Assembly: GCA_022846035.1 (NCBI GenBank) | Contig: AP025580.1 | Location: 1,798,001-1,862,000 of the forward strand | Direction: 5' to 3' | DNA length: 64,000 nucleotides | Source: Christensenellaceae bacterium | GTDB taxonomy: Bacteria; Bacillota; Clostridia; Christensenellales; Christensenellaceae | Part shown: positions 24,868 to 32,412 of the stretch, piece after piece | How positions within the stretch are numbered: position 1 is the first letter of the stretch | Layout: every line of letters begins with the position of its first letter | Notes under the pieces: generated by a model | Told to the model about the DNA's origin: nothing | The model's database searches: none | The model's input: only the letters and a program-made list of their open reading frames with translations | Program-made: the position numbers and the translations under genes

Positions 24868-24895
24868 AAAAAAGCACCCTTATTGCGGGTGCTTT
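24868..24895 (-). terminator. Hairpin terminator or attenuator between secG and rnr
   Basis: On the minus strand AAAGCACCC-GCAATA-GGGTGCTTTTTT forms a perfect hairpin with a T tract. It lies 18 bp past the secG stop and about 20 bp before the chosen rnr start, so readthrough here would set rnr expression. Confidence 0.85.
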
Positions 24896-24912
24896 CTACG
24901 TTCTCTCTTTTC

Positions 24913-25164
24913 TTACATCCAGTATTTCTGCAACACGCAGAGAAATACGGACAAAATCATGAAGCCGACTGCAGCGAACTTGGTCAGGCGCTTAAGCGTC
25001 GCATCCAGGCCGCGTGCTTTCTTTTTGCCCCACATTACTTCCGCACCGCCGCCGATTGCCCCCGGAACGCCTGTTTTCGCGCCGGACTGGAGCAGTACTA
25101 CTACGATCAAAAAGACCGAGAAAGCTACCAACACTATTTTAATTATCAGAGACAGAATCTCCAT
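24913..25164 (-). CDS. secG: Preprotein translocase subunit SecG
   Basis: SecG is a small subunit of the SecYEG channel that stimulates protein export. The 83-aa protein has two membrane helices (LIIKIVLVAFSVFLIVVVLL and the segment from FAAVGFMILSVFLCVL) around the conserved loop LQSGAKTGVPGAIGGGAEVMWG. ATG 25164 is preceded by GGAGG; a longer frame to 25227 would add an unlikely N-terminal extension. It heads the secG-rnr-smpB-ssrA cluster. Confidence 0.93.
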   Translation of the reverse strand: MEILSLIIKIVLVAFSVFLIVVVLLQSGAKTGVPGAIGGGAEVMWGKKKARGLDATLKRLTKFAAVGFMILSVFLCVLQKYWM

Positions 25165-25227
25165 AACGATACCTCCATATAGAATACGTAACAGCAATAT
25201 ATTAGCACACAGGAACGCTAAAAGCAA

Positions 25228-26175
25228 CTACTTTTTTAATTCATGCAGCAGCAATTCCTCAAGCTGCGCGTATGTCGCGACCCGCACAAGTCGCTCCCTG
25301 ATCCTTGCCGCGCCGCGTATTCCCTTGATATAATCCGCGGCATGCGTACGCATTTGTCTGAGGGCCAACGCCTCGCCTTTGTTTTGAACGGCAATGCGCG
25401 CCTGCAGCAGGCACGTATCGACGCGCTCCTGCTCCGTAGGTACGGTGCTTATCTTGCCATTTTCCAAAAGTTCGCGTATCTGTGTAAACAGGAAAGGATT
25501 CCCGCGCGCGCCGCGCGCCACCATCACGGCGTCGCAGCCGGTATACGCCAACATATCCGCCGCGTCCTGCGCGCAAAAAATATCGCCATTGCCGATCACG
25601 GGAATCTTTACCGCCTCCTTAACCTGGCGAATCATATCCCAGTCCGCCTTGCCGCTATAGTATTGCTCGCGCGTTCGGCCGTGCACAGTAAGGGTATCCG
25701 CTCCCGCGTCTTCTGCCATCCTTGCGAACGCTGCCGCATTGCGGTCTTTTTCCGAAAATCCGGAGCGGAACTTGACGCTTACGGGAACGCTTACCGCTTT
25801 TTTCAGCGCCGAAATAATCTTTCCCGCTAATACGGGGTCTTTCATCAGCGCGCTGCCCTCGCCGTTTTTGACGATTTTGGGCGCGGGGCACCCCATATTC
25901 ACATCAATACCGAAAAGGCGCTCTTCCAGCTTGCTTTGCACCTGCTTCGCGGTGTCCGCAATCACCTCCGGCTCCTTGCCGAAAAGCTGGACGATCGCGC
26001 GCTGCTCGAGTCCGCTCAATTCAAGAAGCTCGTTGGTATGCGTATTTTTATAGGCGATGCCTTTTGCACTCACCATTTCCGTAAACGTCATCTGCGCGCC
26101 GCAGCGTATGCATACTTCGCGCATGGCGGCGTCCGTTACCCCCGCCATAGGGGCAAGGTAAACTTTCGGCCTCAT
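25228..26175 (-). CDS. dusB: tRNA-dihydrouridine synthase (DusB family)
   Basis: This FMN- and NADPH-dependent enzyme reduces uridine to dihydrouridine in the tRNA D-loop. The protein (315 aa from ATG 26175) shows YLAPMAGVTDAAMR at the start, the catalytic cysteine in DVNMGCPAPKIVKNGEGS (about residue 99), SVKFRSG, LTVHGRTREQYYSG and IGNGDIF. The C-terminal helical domain starts near MRTHAADYIKG. AAGGA precedes 26175; an ATG nine codons earlier is a weaker alternative. It is in the same orientation as the anchored protein gene upstream. Confidence 0.93.
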   Translation of the reverse strand: MRPKVYLAPMAGVTDAAMREVCIRCGAQMTFTEMVSAKGIAYKNTHTNELLELSGLEQRAIVQLFGKEPEVIADTAKQVQSKLEERLFGIDVNMGCPAPKIVKNGEGSALMKDPVLAGKIISALKKAVSVPVSVKFRSGFSEKDRNAAAFARMAEDAGADTLTVHGRTREQYYSGKADWDMIRQVKEAVKIPVIGNGDIFCAQDAADMLAYTGCDAVMVARGARGNPFLFTQIRELLENGKISTVPTEQERVDTCLLQARIAVQNKGEALALRQMRTHAADYIKGIRGAARIRERLVRVATYAQLEELLLHELKK

Positions 26176-26225
26176 AATATCCTTCCAAAAAAACAGGCGC
26201 ATTCCCTGTTCCTGCGCCTGTGTCG

Positions 26226-26894
26226 TTATTCTTTTGTGCTCCCCGCAGTAGTTTCATCCGCAGGCTGCGTATCTTCAGGCCCGCTCGATGCGGAATCGTC
26301 CGGCGATGCGCCGGCGCTCGGCTGAAGCGTTCCCGTGGGTTCCGGCTCGACTTCCTTAATCAGCTTCTGGCTGTCGATCATCCAGGTGTTGCCGTTTTTC
26401 ACAAGTTTCACCTCGTATTGGCCGTTTTCCCATTCCGGCGGTTTTTTCGACGTTCCCTCAGACGAGATAATCGTCCCGTCCTCTGCGATCATATCAAGGG
26501 GCGTACCCGATATTTCCGATACAATATCCGTGACCTTGGCAGTAGCCGTATTCTCCCACGGCCATACGATCAGCGGGTCAATATCCGTACGCTGGTAATA
26601 ATTCAGTATATCAAATTCCTGATACTTGCCCCCGTTAAGCTCCGTATCGGCGTTTAAAAAATCCTGTGTAAAAAGGCGTTGCAAAACCTCTCGGTCGTCG
26701 CCGTCCTTTGATGGGAGCAACACAGCCTTGGCACGCGCGGTATACGCGTCCTTTAAGACCATCTCCACATTCATGGTGTGCATCGCCGTATAAAAAGCAA
26801 CCACCGCGACCACCGCCACAACGATAACGATCGCAATCCGCGAAAGCACGTACAGGATCCCCTTTGCAGTTTTAATACCGCCTTCTTTTGACAT
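26226..26894 (-). CDS. Membrane-anchored extracytoplasmic protein of unknown function
   Basis: This is a 222-aa protein with an N-terminal anchor (about 12-38, IAIVIVVAVVAVVAFYTAM), an extracytoplasmic domain of about 140 residues and a Pro/Ser/Glu-rich C-terminus. The middle (LQRLFTQDFLN, then YEVKLVKNGNTWMIDSQKLI) has the pattern of NTF2-like or DUF4878-type domains that end in a WxI(D/S)S strand; this is tentative. It lies 31 bp upstream of dusB and is the last core gene before the conjugative element, so the insertion site is just beyond its start. Confidence 0.7.
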   Translation of the reverse strand: MSKEGGIKTAKGILYVLSRIAIVIVVAVVAVVAFYTAMHTMNVEMVLKDAYTARAKAVLLPSKDGDDREVLQRLFTQDFLNADTELNGGKYQEFDILNYYQRTDIDPLIVWPWENTATAKVTDIVSEISGTPLDMIAEDGTIISSEGTSKKPPEWENGQYEVKLVKNGNTWMIDSQKLIKEVEPEPTGTLQPSAGASPDDSASSGPEDTQPADETTAGSTKE

Positions 26895-27104
26895 CTATTT
26901 GCTTTCCTTTGGTTTCATCGTCGGGACGAAAGCAGACTCCCTTTTACAAGCTACGGATTTCAACGAGAGCCTTCTATATCTCGCTAAAATCAAAATCTTC
27001 AATTCAAGGTTACAGCAGGTTTCCGCTCTTATACGGATTGAAATGTGTAAGATTTGATGTAGTTGATGTAGTCAGCTCGTCCAGCCAATGCAACCGATAT
27101 ATAC

Positions 27105-27156
27105 AATAAATTCGGGTGTGCCGATATTCCTTTATGGAAATCCAACACACCCGATA
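27105..27156 (-). terminator. Terminator after integrase, at the left end of the element
   Basis: TCGGGTGTG (27112-27120 on the plus strand) and CACACCCGA (27146-27154) form a 9-bp stem around an imperfect inner hairpin, followed by ATTTATT on the minus strand. It directly follows the integrase stop. The 26895-27158 stretch must contain the left attachment junction, but no repeat marks it within this window. Confidence 0.7.
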
Positions 27157-27158
27157 TT

Positions 27159-28394
27159 TTACACTGTTTTGAAGTAAAAATCAAGACCTTCAAATTCTGA
27201 GCGCTTCAGTTCCTTTGTAACATCCGTATAAATGTTCAGCGTTGTCGAAATATCCTTATGTCCAAGCGTATCCTGAATGACTTTGACATTGACGCCCGCT
27301 TCGCACATTCTCGTCGTGAATGTGTGCCTGAGTGAATGACAACTAAAATGCGGAAGCAGCACATAAGGATTTTCGTCTTTCAAGAACTGTTCGTCGTTGC
27401 AGTCACGGATAATCCGGCGAATCGCCTTATTCAATGTGGACTGGTGCTGCGGCTGTCCAAAGCGGTTGATAAAAATAAAGTCCGTGTATCCGTCAACCGT
27501 TGCTTCACAATGTAAATCCAGCATTTCCTGTCGTTCCTTTTCCATCTTGAAAGCTTCTTTTACAAAGTCAAGCATAGGTACCTGCCTGTTTCCGGCTTCG
27601 GTCTTTGGCGTATTCACATTGAAGTAACATCCCCTCTTACCCTCAGAAGTCCTATGGTCGTAATAGACCAGAGTATGATTCACATCTATAATGCCTTCCT
27701 CTAAATCAATATCGCACCAACGGAGTCCCGTGAGTTCCCCTACTCGAAGTCCTGTCCCTGTCATTACCGCAAAGACCGAATACCAATTTTGATATTTTGG
27801 CGTATCTCTCAGATAAGAAAGGAACAGCTCTTGCTCCGGTCGTGTCAAACCCCTGCGCTTTTCTGTTTTGAATATATGGGATTGTTTTAACTCCTTAAGA
27901 ACATTGTTGGACGGATTATTTCGGATATAGTCATCGTCAACCGCCATATCCAAAATCTGATGGAGTACCGTGTGAATGCTGTCGATCGTCGAGGCTTTCA
28001 AGCCCCTTTCATCGGCAAGGTAGTTATAAAACCTCTTAATATCCGATTTTTTCAGCATTGCAATTCGCTTACTCCCTATTTGCTGGCGGACAAAAGTTTC
28101 ATACATATATTTATAGTTTTCAAAGGTATTATTTTTCAGCCCCCGTTTCAGGTCTTTCCATAAAGCGTACAGCTCATCAATAGTCGTATACCGGGCTTCC
28201 GCCTTAATCCCATCGCTGATGTCCTTTGCTATCTGCGCCTCCTTTTCCCGCAGATTATCAAGAGACTTGGAATACACATATCGGCGTTTCTTATTCTTAT
28301 CCGTCCAAGAATACTGGTATGTACCGTCTTTTCTCTGAAGTTCGCCGACACGAAGTACCACTCTTGATTTGTCTTTTCTCCTTGTGCTTGCCAT
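27159..28394 (-). CDS. int: Tyrosine recombinase / integrase of the conjugative element
   Basis: This is a Tn916-type integrase that would catalyse excision and integration. It has an N-terminal arm-binding domain (ELQRKDGTYQYSWTDKNKKRRYVYS, about 11-35), a SAM-like core-binding domain and a catalytic domain. Catalytic residues are seen as Arg in TGTGLRVGELTG, HxxR in SCHSLRHTFTT, His in LGHKDIS and the nucleophile Tyr in TTLNIYTDV. ATG 28394 follows GAGGTGG by seven bases; the frame upstream to 28409 is not needed. The first excisionase-like gene ends 15 bp upstream, the usual xis-int order. Confidence 0.95.
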   Translation of the reverse strand: MASTRRKDKSRVVLRVGELQRKDGTYQYSWTDKNKKRRYVYSKSLDNLREKEAQIAKDISDGIKAEARYTTIDELYALWKDLKRGLKNNTFENYKYMYETFVRQQIGSKRIAMLKKSDIKRFYNYLADERGLKASTIDSIHTVLHQILDMAVDDDYIRNNPSNNVLKELKQSHIFKTEKRRGLTRPEQELFLSYLRDTPKYQNWYSVFAVMTGTGLRVGELTGLRWCDIDLEEGIIDVNHTLVYYDHRTSEGKRGCYFNVNTPKTEAGNRQVPMLDFVKEAFKMEKERQEMLDLHCEATVDGYTDFIFINRFGQPQHQSTLNKAIRRIIRDCNDEQFLKDENPYVLLPHFSCHSLRHTFTTRMCEAGVNVKVIQDTLGHKDISTTLNIYTDVTKELKRSEFEGLDFYFKTV

Positions 28395-28409
28395 TCTAAT
28401 CCACCTCAC

Positions 28410-28649
28410 TTAAATTCGCTTTCGCCCTTTTAGATAAGCGTCAAACTTTTCCCGTACAATGAGTATCTGATTGCCAATCGGCATTGAAAACGAGCATTTT
28501 TTCTGCCGTACCAATGCTCTTAACTTTGTTCGTCCGATACCTGTATACTCAGCAGCTTCTTCTATCGTCAAACACGCTTTTTCCCATATAGGCGTTTGCG
28601 CCGTTCGTTCTTCCAGCCTCTGCTTATACCTTAAAATTTCATCGTCCAT
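28410..28649 (-). CDS. xis: Excisionase-like protein, copy 1
   Basis: This is a 79-aa protein of the Tn916 Xis type, a winged-helix DNA-binding architectural factor for excision. It has the family pattern PIWEKACLTIEEAAEYTGIGRTKLRALV and a C-terminal basic strand (GNQILIVREKFDAYLKG). It is the copy next to the integrase and the most divergent of four, with a longer N-terminal helix. GGAGG precedes ATG 28649. Confidence 0.88.
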   Translation of the reverse strand: MDDEILRYKQRLEERTAQTPIWEKACLTIEEAAEYTGIGRTKLRALVRQKKCSFSMPIGNQILIVREKFDAYLKGRKRI

Positions 28650-28660
28650 AACGATACCTC

Positions 28661-28873
28661 CTAAATCGAGTACGCTTTGCTGATGTACTCGTCAAATTCT
28701 TTTCTTTTTATCAATCGCCGACTTTCAACCCATAGGACAAAAGGACAATCCTCTCTATTCGTCATTTCATAAAGCTTTGCTCTGCCAATGCCAGAGTATT
28801 TTGCCGCTTCTTCTATGGATAAGTTCAGCTTATGCCATATCGGGACATCGAATCGTACATTTCTTTCTTCCAT
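28661..28873 (-). CDS. Excisionase-like protein, copy 2
   Basis: A 70-aa Xis-type protein: FDVPIWHKLNLSIEEAAKYS, GIGRAKLYEMTNREDCPFVLW and RRLIKRKEFDEYISKAYSI. It shares the phrase TNREDCPF and the RLIKR...FDEYI ending with copies 3 and 4, so these three come from recent duplication. It lies 11 bp before copy 1 in the same direction. Confidence 0.85.
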   Translation of the reverse strand: MEERNVRFDVPIWHKLNLSIEEAAKYSGIGRAKLYEMTNREDCPFVLWVESRRLIKRKEFDEYISKAYSI

Positions 28874-28894
28874 ACTGTTTCAGCACCTCCGCTC

Positions 28895-29116
28895 TCAAAT
28901 GGAATACACTTTAAGAATGTACTCGTCAAACGCTTGCCTTTTGATCAAGCGCTTGCTTCCGTTCCAAAGAATAAACGGGCAGTCCTCACGATTGGTCATT
29001 TCTCTGAGTTTGTCCCTTCCTATCCCTGTATAAACCATTGCTTCTTCCATTGAAAGAGCAGCTTTATGCCAAATAGGGACTTGGTATGACCTGCTTGTAT
29101 TGTTTTCGTTCTTCAT
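28895..29116 (-). CDS. Excisionase-like protein, copy 3
   Basis: A 73-aa Xis-type protein: YQVPIWHKAALSMEEAMVYT, GIGRDKLREMTNREDCPFIL and KRLIKRQAFDEYILKVYSI. I chose ATG 29116, preceded by AAGGAGG; a longer frame to 29248 has no sign of coding. It lies 21 bp upstream of copy 2. Confidence 0.85.
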   Translation of the reverse strand: MKNENNTSRSYQVPIWHKAALSMEEAMVYTGIGRDKLREMTNREDCPFILWNGSKRLIKRQAFDEYILKVYSI

Positions 29117-29213
29117 TGCTGTAACCTCCTTGTGTTTTGTGGTTACAGCATAATGCAAGTGCGGCGATAAGCCAATTATGCGAATCGACCTATCGCACAC
29201 TTGACAAAACAAC

Positions 29214-29441
29214 TCATATCGAGTACATCTTGGCAATATACTCGTCAAAGACCTGCCTTTTTATTAGCCTGCGATTCCCGATCCATAAAACAAACGGACA
29301 ATCGTCACGGTTTGTCATCTCATATAATTTATCTCTGCTGATTCCCGTGTATGCCGTAGCTTCTTCAATCGACAAATTGCTTTTATGCCATAAAGGTACT
29401 TCATATTTCGGCGTCTTTCTTTTTACATTGTTCTCGCTCAT
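29214..29441 (-). CDS. Excisionase-like protein, copy 4
   Basis: A 75-aa Xis-type protein: YEVPLWHKSNLSIEEATAYT, GISRDKLYEMTNRDDCPFVL and RRLIKRQVFDEYIAKMYSI. It overlaps the end of the PemK-like gene by four bases and lies about 100 bp upstream of copy 3. It is the first of the tandem series. Confidence 0.85.
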   Translation of the reverse strand: MSENNVKRKTPKYEVPLWHKSNLSIEEATAYTGISRDKLYEMTNRDDCPFVLWIGNRRLIKRQVFDEYIAKMYSI

Positions 29442-30004
29442 TTCTGCACCCCCTTATCTCTCAGGGCGCTGCGCTTATCAAAGATGATGTAATCCCATCC
29501 TGTGTTATTGCATTTATCGCACCTGTCTTTTTCAGAAGCAAACGGATCAAGCCTCCTGACAATATAGTTTGGATTGTTCATATAGTCCTTCAGGCATTTA
29601 CTGCAAAGGCAACGAATATCGCCAGTTCTCTGCAAACTATAAAACCAAAGCCCAAAGGTTTGTTTAATAGCTGCATTGATCTGTTTCCAGATTCTTTCAT
29701 CTTCAACAAATCCAATGTAATCCGTTAAAGAGGATTTGTTTATCGTCTGTATTTGCTCTAAAAGCACCATTGACGGTTTCTCCAATCCAAAGCGGTCGCC
29801 TAAAATAATGTGCGACGGTAAATAGCGCTTCTTGATTACCGTAGTAATGGACGCTACAATCACCGTAGGTGCTTTTTCATTAAAATTGTCTGCCTGTATA
29901 ACCAAAACAGGTCTGCGACCGCTTTGAATTGATCCTTCAGTAATTCCAAAATCGTAGGAATAGATTTCTCCACGCCTTATTGTTTTCATATCTTTAGGTT
30001 GCAT
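29438..30004 (-). CDS. PemK/MazF-like protein with C-terminal zinc-finger region
   Basis: This is a 188-aa protein. The N-terminal 115 residues have the MazF/PemK fold pattern (RRGEIYSYDFG, RRPVLVIQADNFN, VIVASIT, PSMVLLEQIQTINKSSL), which in toxins forms an mRNA interferase. A C-terminal region adds two CxxC pairs (CLCSKCLKDY and RCDKCNNTGWDY), probably a zinc ribbon. No antitoxin gene is seen next to it: it is followed by excisionase copies and preceded by a sigma-like factor. It may be an RNase tied to element control rather than a classic toxin. ATG 30004 follows GAGGG by seven bases. Confidence 0.75.
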   Translation of the reverse strand: MQPKDMKTIRRGEIYSYDFGITEGSIQSGRRPVLVIQADNFNEKAPTVIVASITTVIKKRYLPSHIILGDRFGLEKPSMVLLEQIQTINKSSLTDYIGFVEDERIWKQINAAIKQTFGLWFYSLQRTGDIRCLCSKCLKDYMNNPNYIVRRLDPFASEKDRCDKCNNTGWDYIIFDKRSALRDKGVQK

Positions 30005-30096
30005 ATATAAGCCCTCGCTTTCCAAAATGTGAGGGGGATTATGTCCGGACTAAATAACCCCTTCACTTATTTGGAATTGAAATGCCAAAACGCAAC

Positions 30097-30672
30097 CTAT
30101 TTTCTAAAAAAACTTCCGAAAATTTTTTCAAACTTCCTGATTGCTGTCTGAGCGTTCTTCCGCACAGCCTGTTCCGAAATCCCCTCCTCTCTTGCAATTT
30201 CAACCGATGTTTTTCCCTCTACATACCGCATAAGCAGATGTCTGCGCTGCTTTTCCGTAAGGCTTGCCATTGCTTGAGCAAATAGTTGTTGTTTCAGTTC
30301 TTCTCGCCGTTGGCAATATTCCTCATCCTCCTGCTGCTTCACAAAGTCTGGCACAATGGCTTCGGTATGTAAATTCTCCGTCAGTCCCTCGCTGTAACCA
30401 AAATAGTCCTCATTGTTTATACTGCGTTTCCTATGCTTGTCCTCATTTGCTTTGAAATCGCTAATGACCGTTCCTTGTTCAACGGATAGTAAAACAAAAG
30501 GGCTATACCGCCGCATTTCATCGGGGTACAGCCCAAATAGTTCTTTTTCGGACAGTTCGGATATGATCGCCCATTTTTCGCCTCCATCATATCCTTCATA
30601 CTCATATTTCAGGTTGATAACCTTATACTTCTTATCGTCTTGACCTTTTTTGTTGTTTGATGTAATAGCCAT
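30097..30672 (-). CDS. Sigma-70-like transcription factor of the element
   Basis: This 191-aa protein has a C-terminal sigma region-4 helix-turn-helix (LTEKQRRHLLMRYVEGKTSVEIAREEGISEQAVRKNAQTAIRKFEKIF, about 138-185). The N-terminal part, with no clear region 2, contains YEYEGYDGGEKWAIISELSEKE. Such proteins occur in Tn916/Tn1549-like elements next to xis-int and may activate them. It starts at 30672 and lies about 90 bp upstream of the PemK-like gene. Confidence 0.8.
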   Translation of the reverse strand: MAITSNNKKGQDDKKYKVINLKYEYEGYDGGEKWAIISELSEKELFGLYPDEMRRYSPFVLLSVEQGTVISDFKANEDKHRKRSINNEDYFGYSEGLTENLHTEAIVPDFVKQQEDEEYCQRREELKQQLFAQAMASLTEKQRRHLLMRYVEGKTSVEIAREEGISEQAVRKNAQTAIRKFEKIFGSFFRK

Positions 30673-31154
30673 CTCGTAATCTCCTTAAATTTGGAATTTT
30701 TGATATACAAGGTTGAAATCAAAAATTCGGAGATCACGGATACCTACATACAAACGCCTGCCATACTGTGATAGACATAAAGCTCCCTTTCCGCTTGACA
30801 AAAGCGAAAAGGGCGTAAAAAAAGCAGCTATAACATTCAAGCCCGAAGGCTGAAAGCTATAACTGCTTCTTCAAAACACATATTCAATTCGTTTTGCCTA
30901 AGCTGCTGTATAGCCGCCTAAAAGATGTTGAATCAGCATTTGAAAATCAAGAAAATTTTTCAAAGCTTTAGGCATACTAATTGTAGCAGATTTGTTTTTT
31001 CACATCATCGGCAAAACTGCGCCAATTTTCCGCCATTTTGTTTTCAGCCCTCGTTCCGTAAACGAAAGCCGTTCTTCGGGCAGCATACACAGTGTAGCAT
31101 ACGCAAGGTCGGACATTCAGTAGGGATTTCGTCGGACTTTAGTCGGACAAGCCT
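30673..31154. other. Gene-free stretch of 482 bp
   Basis: No gene is seen. The stretch contains the leader of the sigma-like gene, the terminator at 30817-30868 and an AT-rich region (30930-31150) without recognisable reading frames, repeats or sites. Confidence 0.55.
30817..30868 (-). terminator. Terminator upstream of the sigma-like gene
   Basis: On the minus strand AAGCAG..TATAG...CTTTCAGCC-TTCG-GGCTTGAA...TATAGCTGCTT folds into a long hairpin followed by seven T. It ends transcription from the 31155-31721 gene. Confidence 0.75.
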
Positions 31155-31721
31155 TTATTTGAAAAAATCGGGAATATCGCCGCTTTCATCAACCCCCTTT
31201 ATATTAAAGATTCCTCTGAAGCTCGGAATCGCATATCCCCACAAGGATACGCCGAGAAGTAAAATTGCCTCTTTTTTTCGGTCATAAAATGTGCTGCGCT
31301 CCATATTCAAGAGATCGAGCAGCTCGCTCTCCGAATATCGAAACATAGTCAAATAGCTTTTCGATATAATCTCGTGGTACAGTCTGCCGTTATTGTGGTA
31401 GTCATACATTTTCGCCATAGCGGTATCAATCAGGTCAACCATCCACTTGTTTTCAAACAAGGCGCTGACACGGCTCTCAAACTCCTGCTTCTCGGTATCC
31501 GGCGCAAACAGCTCCAAATAGACAAGGGCGCTGTCCAATTCTTCCCCGTAATATGCCAGTTCTTCATTTACACGGGCAGACTCGCTCAGCGTGATCCAAA
31601 CAACATCACGGTATACGCTGAGAAGCAATTTTGTTTTCGAGAATATATCCGATTGATTCAAATTAAGCTGCTCGTACATTTTCTGAATGCTTTTCGCAGC
31701 GAGCGTATCCTTTCGTCCCAT
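31155..31721 (-). CDS. Hypothetical regulator-like protein of the element
   Basis: The family is not recognised with confidence. The protein is 188 aa, helical and acidic. Its C-terminal part (YRYSESELLDLLNMERSTFYDRKKEAILLLGVSLWGY in pattern) resembles the DNA-binding end of phage late regulators of the ArpU/RinA type, with a Ser/Thr-Phe-Tyr-Asp-Arg-Lys recognition helix. It is transcribed divergently from the XRE gene. Its promoter contains the same operator sequence, so the XRE protein probably represses it. Confidence 0.6.
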   Translation of the reverse strand: MGRKDTLAAKSIQKMYEQLNLNQSDIFSKTKLLLSVYRDVVWITLSESARVNEELAYYGEELDSALVYLELFAPDTEKQEFESRVSALFENKWMVDLIDTAMAKMYDYHNNGRLYHEIISKSYLTMFRYSESELLDLLNMERSTFYDRKKEAILLLGVSLWGYAIPSFRGIFNIKGVDESGDIPDFFK

Positions 31722-31793
31722 CTGTTCTCCTCAATTCGTAAATAGGGTATCATTTGCTTGCGGATAAAAGTTCAAGTATTTTTTTGAACTGCC

Positions 31794-31822
31794 TTGACAA
31801 AATACGCAAGTTAAGGTATTAT
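31794..31822 (+). promoter_or_regulatory. Promoter of the XRE/ImmA/AlbA operon
   Basis: TTGACA (31794-31799) and TATTAT (31817-31822) are 17 bases apart. The spacer contains ACGCAAGTTAA (31804-31814), one of three related operator sequences between the divergent genes. Confidence 0.75.
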
Positions 31823-31826
31823 ATAT

Positions 31827-31841
31827 ACGCAACTTACTTGC
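31827..31841. promoter_or_regulatory. Central operator dyad
   Basis: ACGCAACTTACTTGC, an imperfect inverted repeat (GCAA/TTGC) related to the ACGCAAGTTAA sequences in both promoter spacers. Confidence 0.5.
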
Positions 31842-31849
31842 ATGTTTGT

Positions 31850-31878
31850 ATTATACGAAATTAACTTGCGTTTGTCAA
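31850..31878 (-). promoter_or_regulatory. Divergent promoter of the 31155-31721 gene
   Basis: On the minus strand TTGACA (31873-31878) and TATAAT (31850-31855) are 17 bases apart. The spacer contains ACGCAAGTTAA (31861-31871), exactly the copy found in the opposing promoter. Confidence 0.75.
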
Positions 31879-31933
31879 TATGGGTACGCAAGATATTTTC
31901 AAATCAGTTCAAATAATTTGGAGGTCAGATGAA

Positions 31934-32338
31934 ATGAAATTCTGTGAGAAAGTAAAAGAAGCCCGCACAAAGGCAGGCTTAACGCAAGATGAGTTTGCAA
32001 AAGCAATCGGCGTTTCTTTGCGAACGGTATCAAATTATGAGGCTGGCACTCGCTACCCGAAAAAAAGGGAAACCTATTATAAGATAGCGAAAGTCCTGAA
32101 GGTTGATGTCAACTATCTGCTTACCGATGACGAGGAATTTCTGCTGAATGCTGAATCCAAATACGGAAGCAAAGGCGCAAGACAGGCAAAGGAGCTTATG
32201 GCAGAGGTTACGGGGCTTTTTGCCGGCGGCGAGCTTGCCGATGAGGATTTGGATGAGATGATGAAAGGCATTCAGGAAGCGTACTGGATCGCCAAAGAGA
32301 AGAATAAGAAGTACACCCCCAAAAAATACCGTAAATAA
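31934..32338 (+). CDS. XRE-family repressor of the element switch
   Basis: This is a 134-aa helix-turn-helix protein (LTQDEFAKAIGVSLRTVSNYEAGTRYPKKRETYYKIAKVLKVDVNYLL, about 17-64). A C-terminal region (GSKGARQAKELMAEVTGLFAGGELADEDLDEMM) may be cleaved or bound by the ImmA-type protease encoded next. ATG 31934 is preceded by GGAGGT at good spacing; an earlier ATG gives a two-codon frame. It probably binds the three ACGCAAGTTAA-like sites between the divergent promoters and so represses itself and the opposite gene. Confidence 0.88.
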   Translation: MKFCEKVKEARTKAGLTQDEFAKAIGVSLRTVSNYEAGTRYPKKRETYYKIAKVLKVDVNYLLTDDEEFLLNAESKYGSKGARQAKELMAEVTGLFAGGELADEDLDEMMKGIQEAYWIAKEKNKKYTPKKYRK

Positions 32339-32412
32339 CGCTTGATGTCCTCTTTTTCGGACAGTGCATTTGATAAGATATACTTACCACAGTAGAATGG
32401 GGGTGTTTACTC

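Noticed and set aside
26895-27158. Left attachment site of the conjugative element
   Set aside because: The boundary must lie here, but without the right end or an empty site no repeat could be identified.
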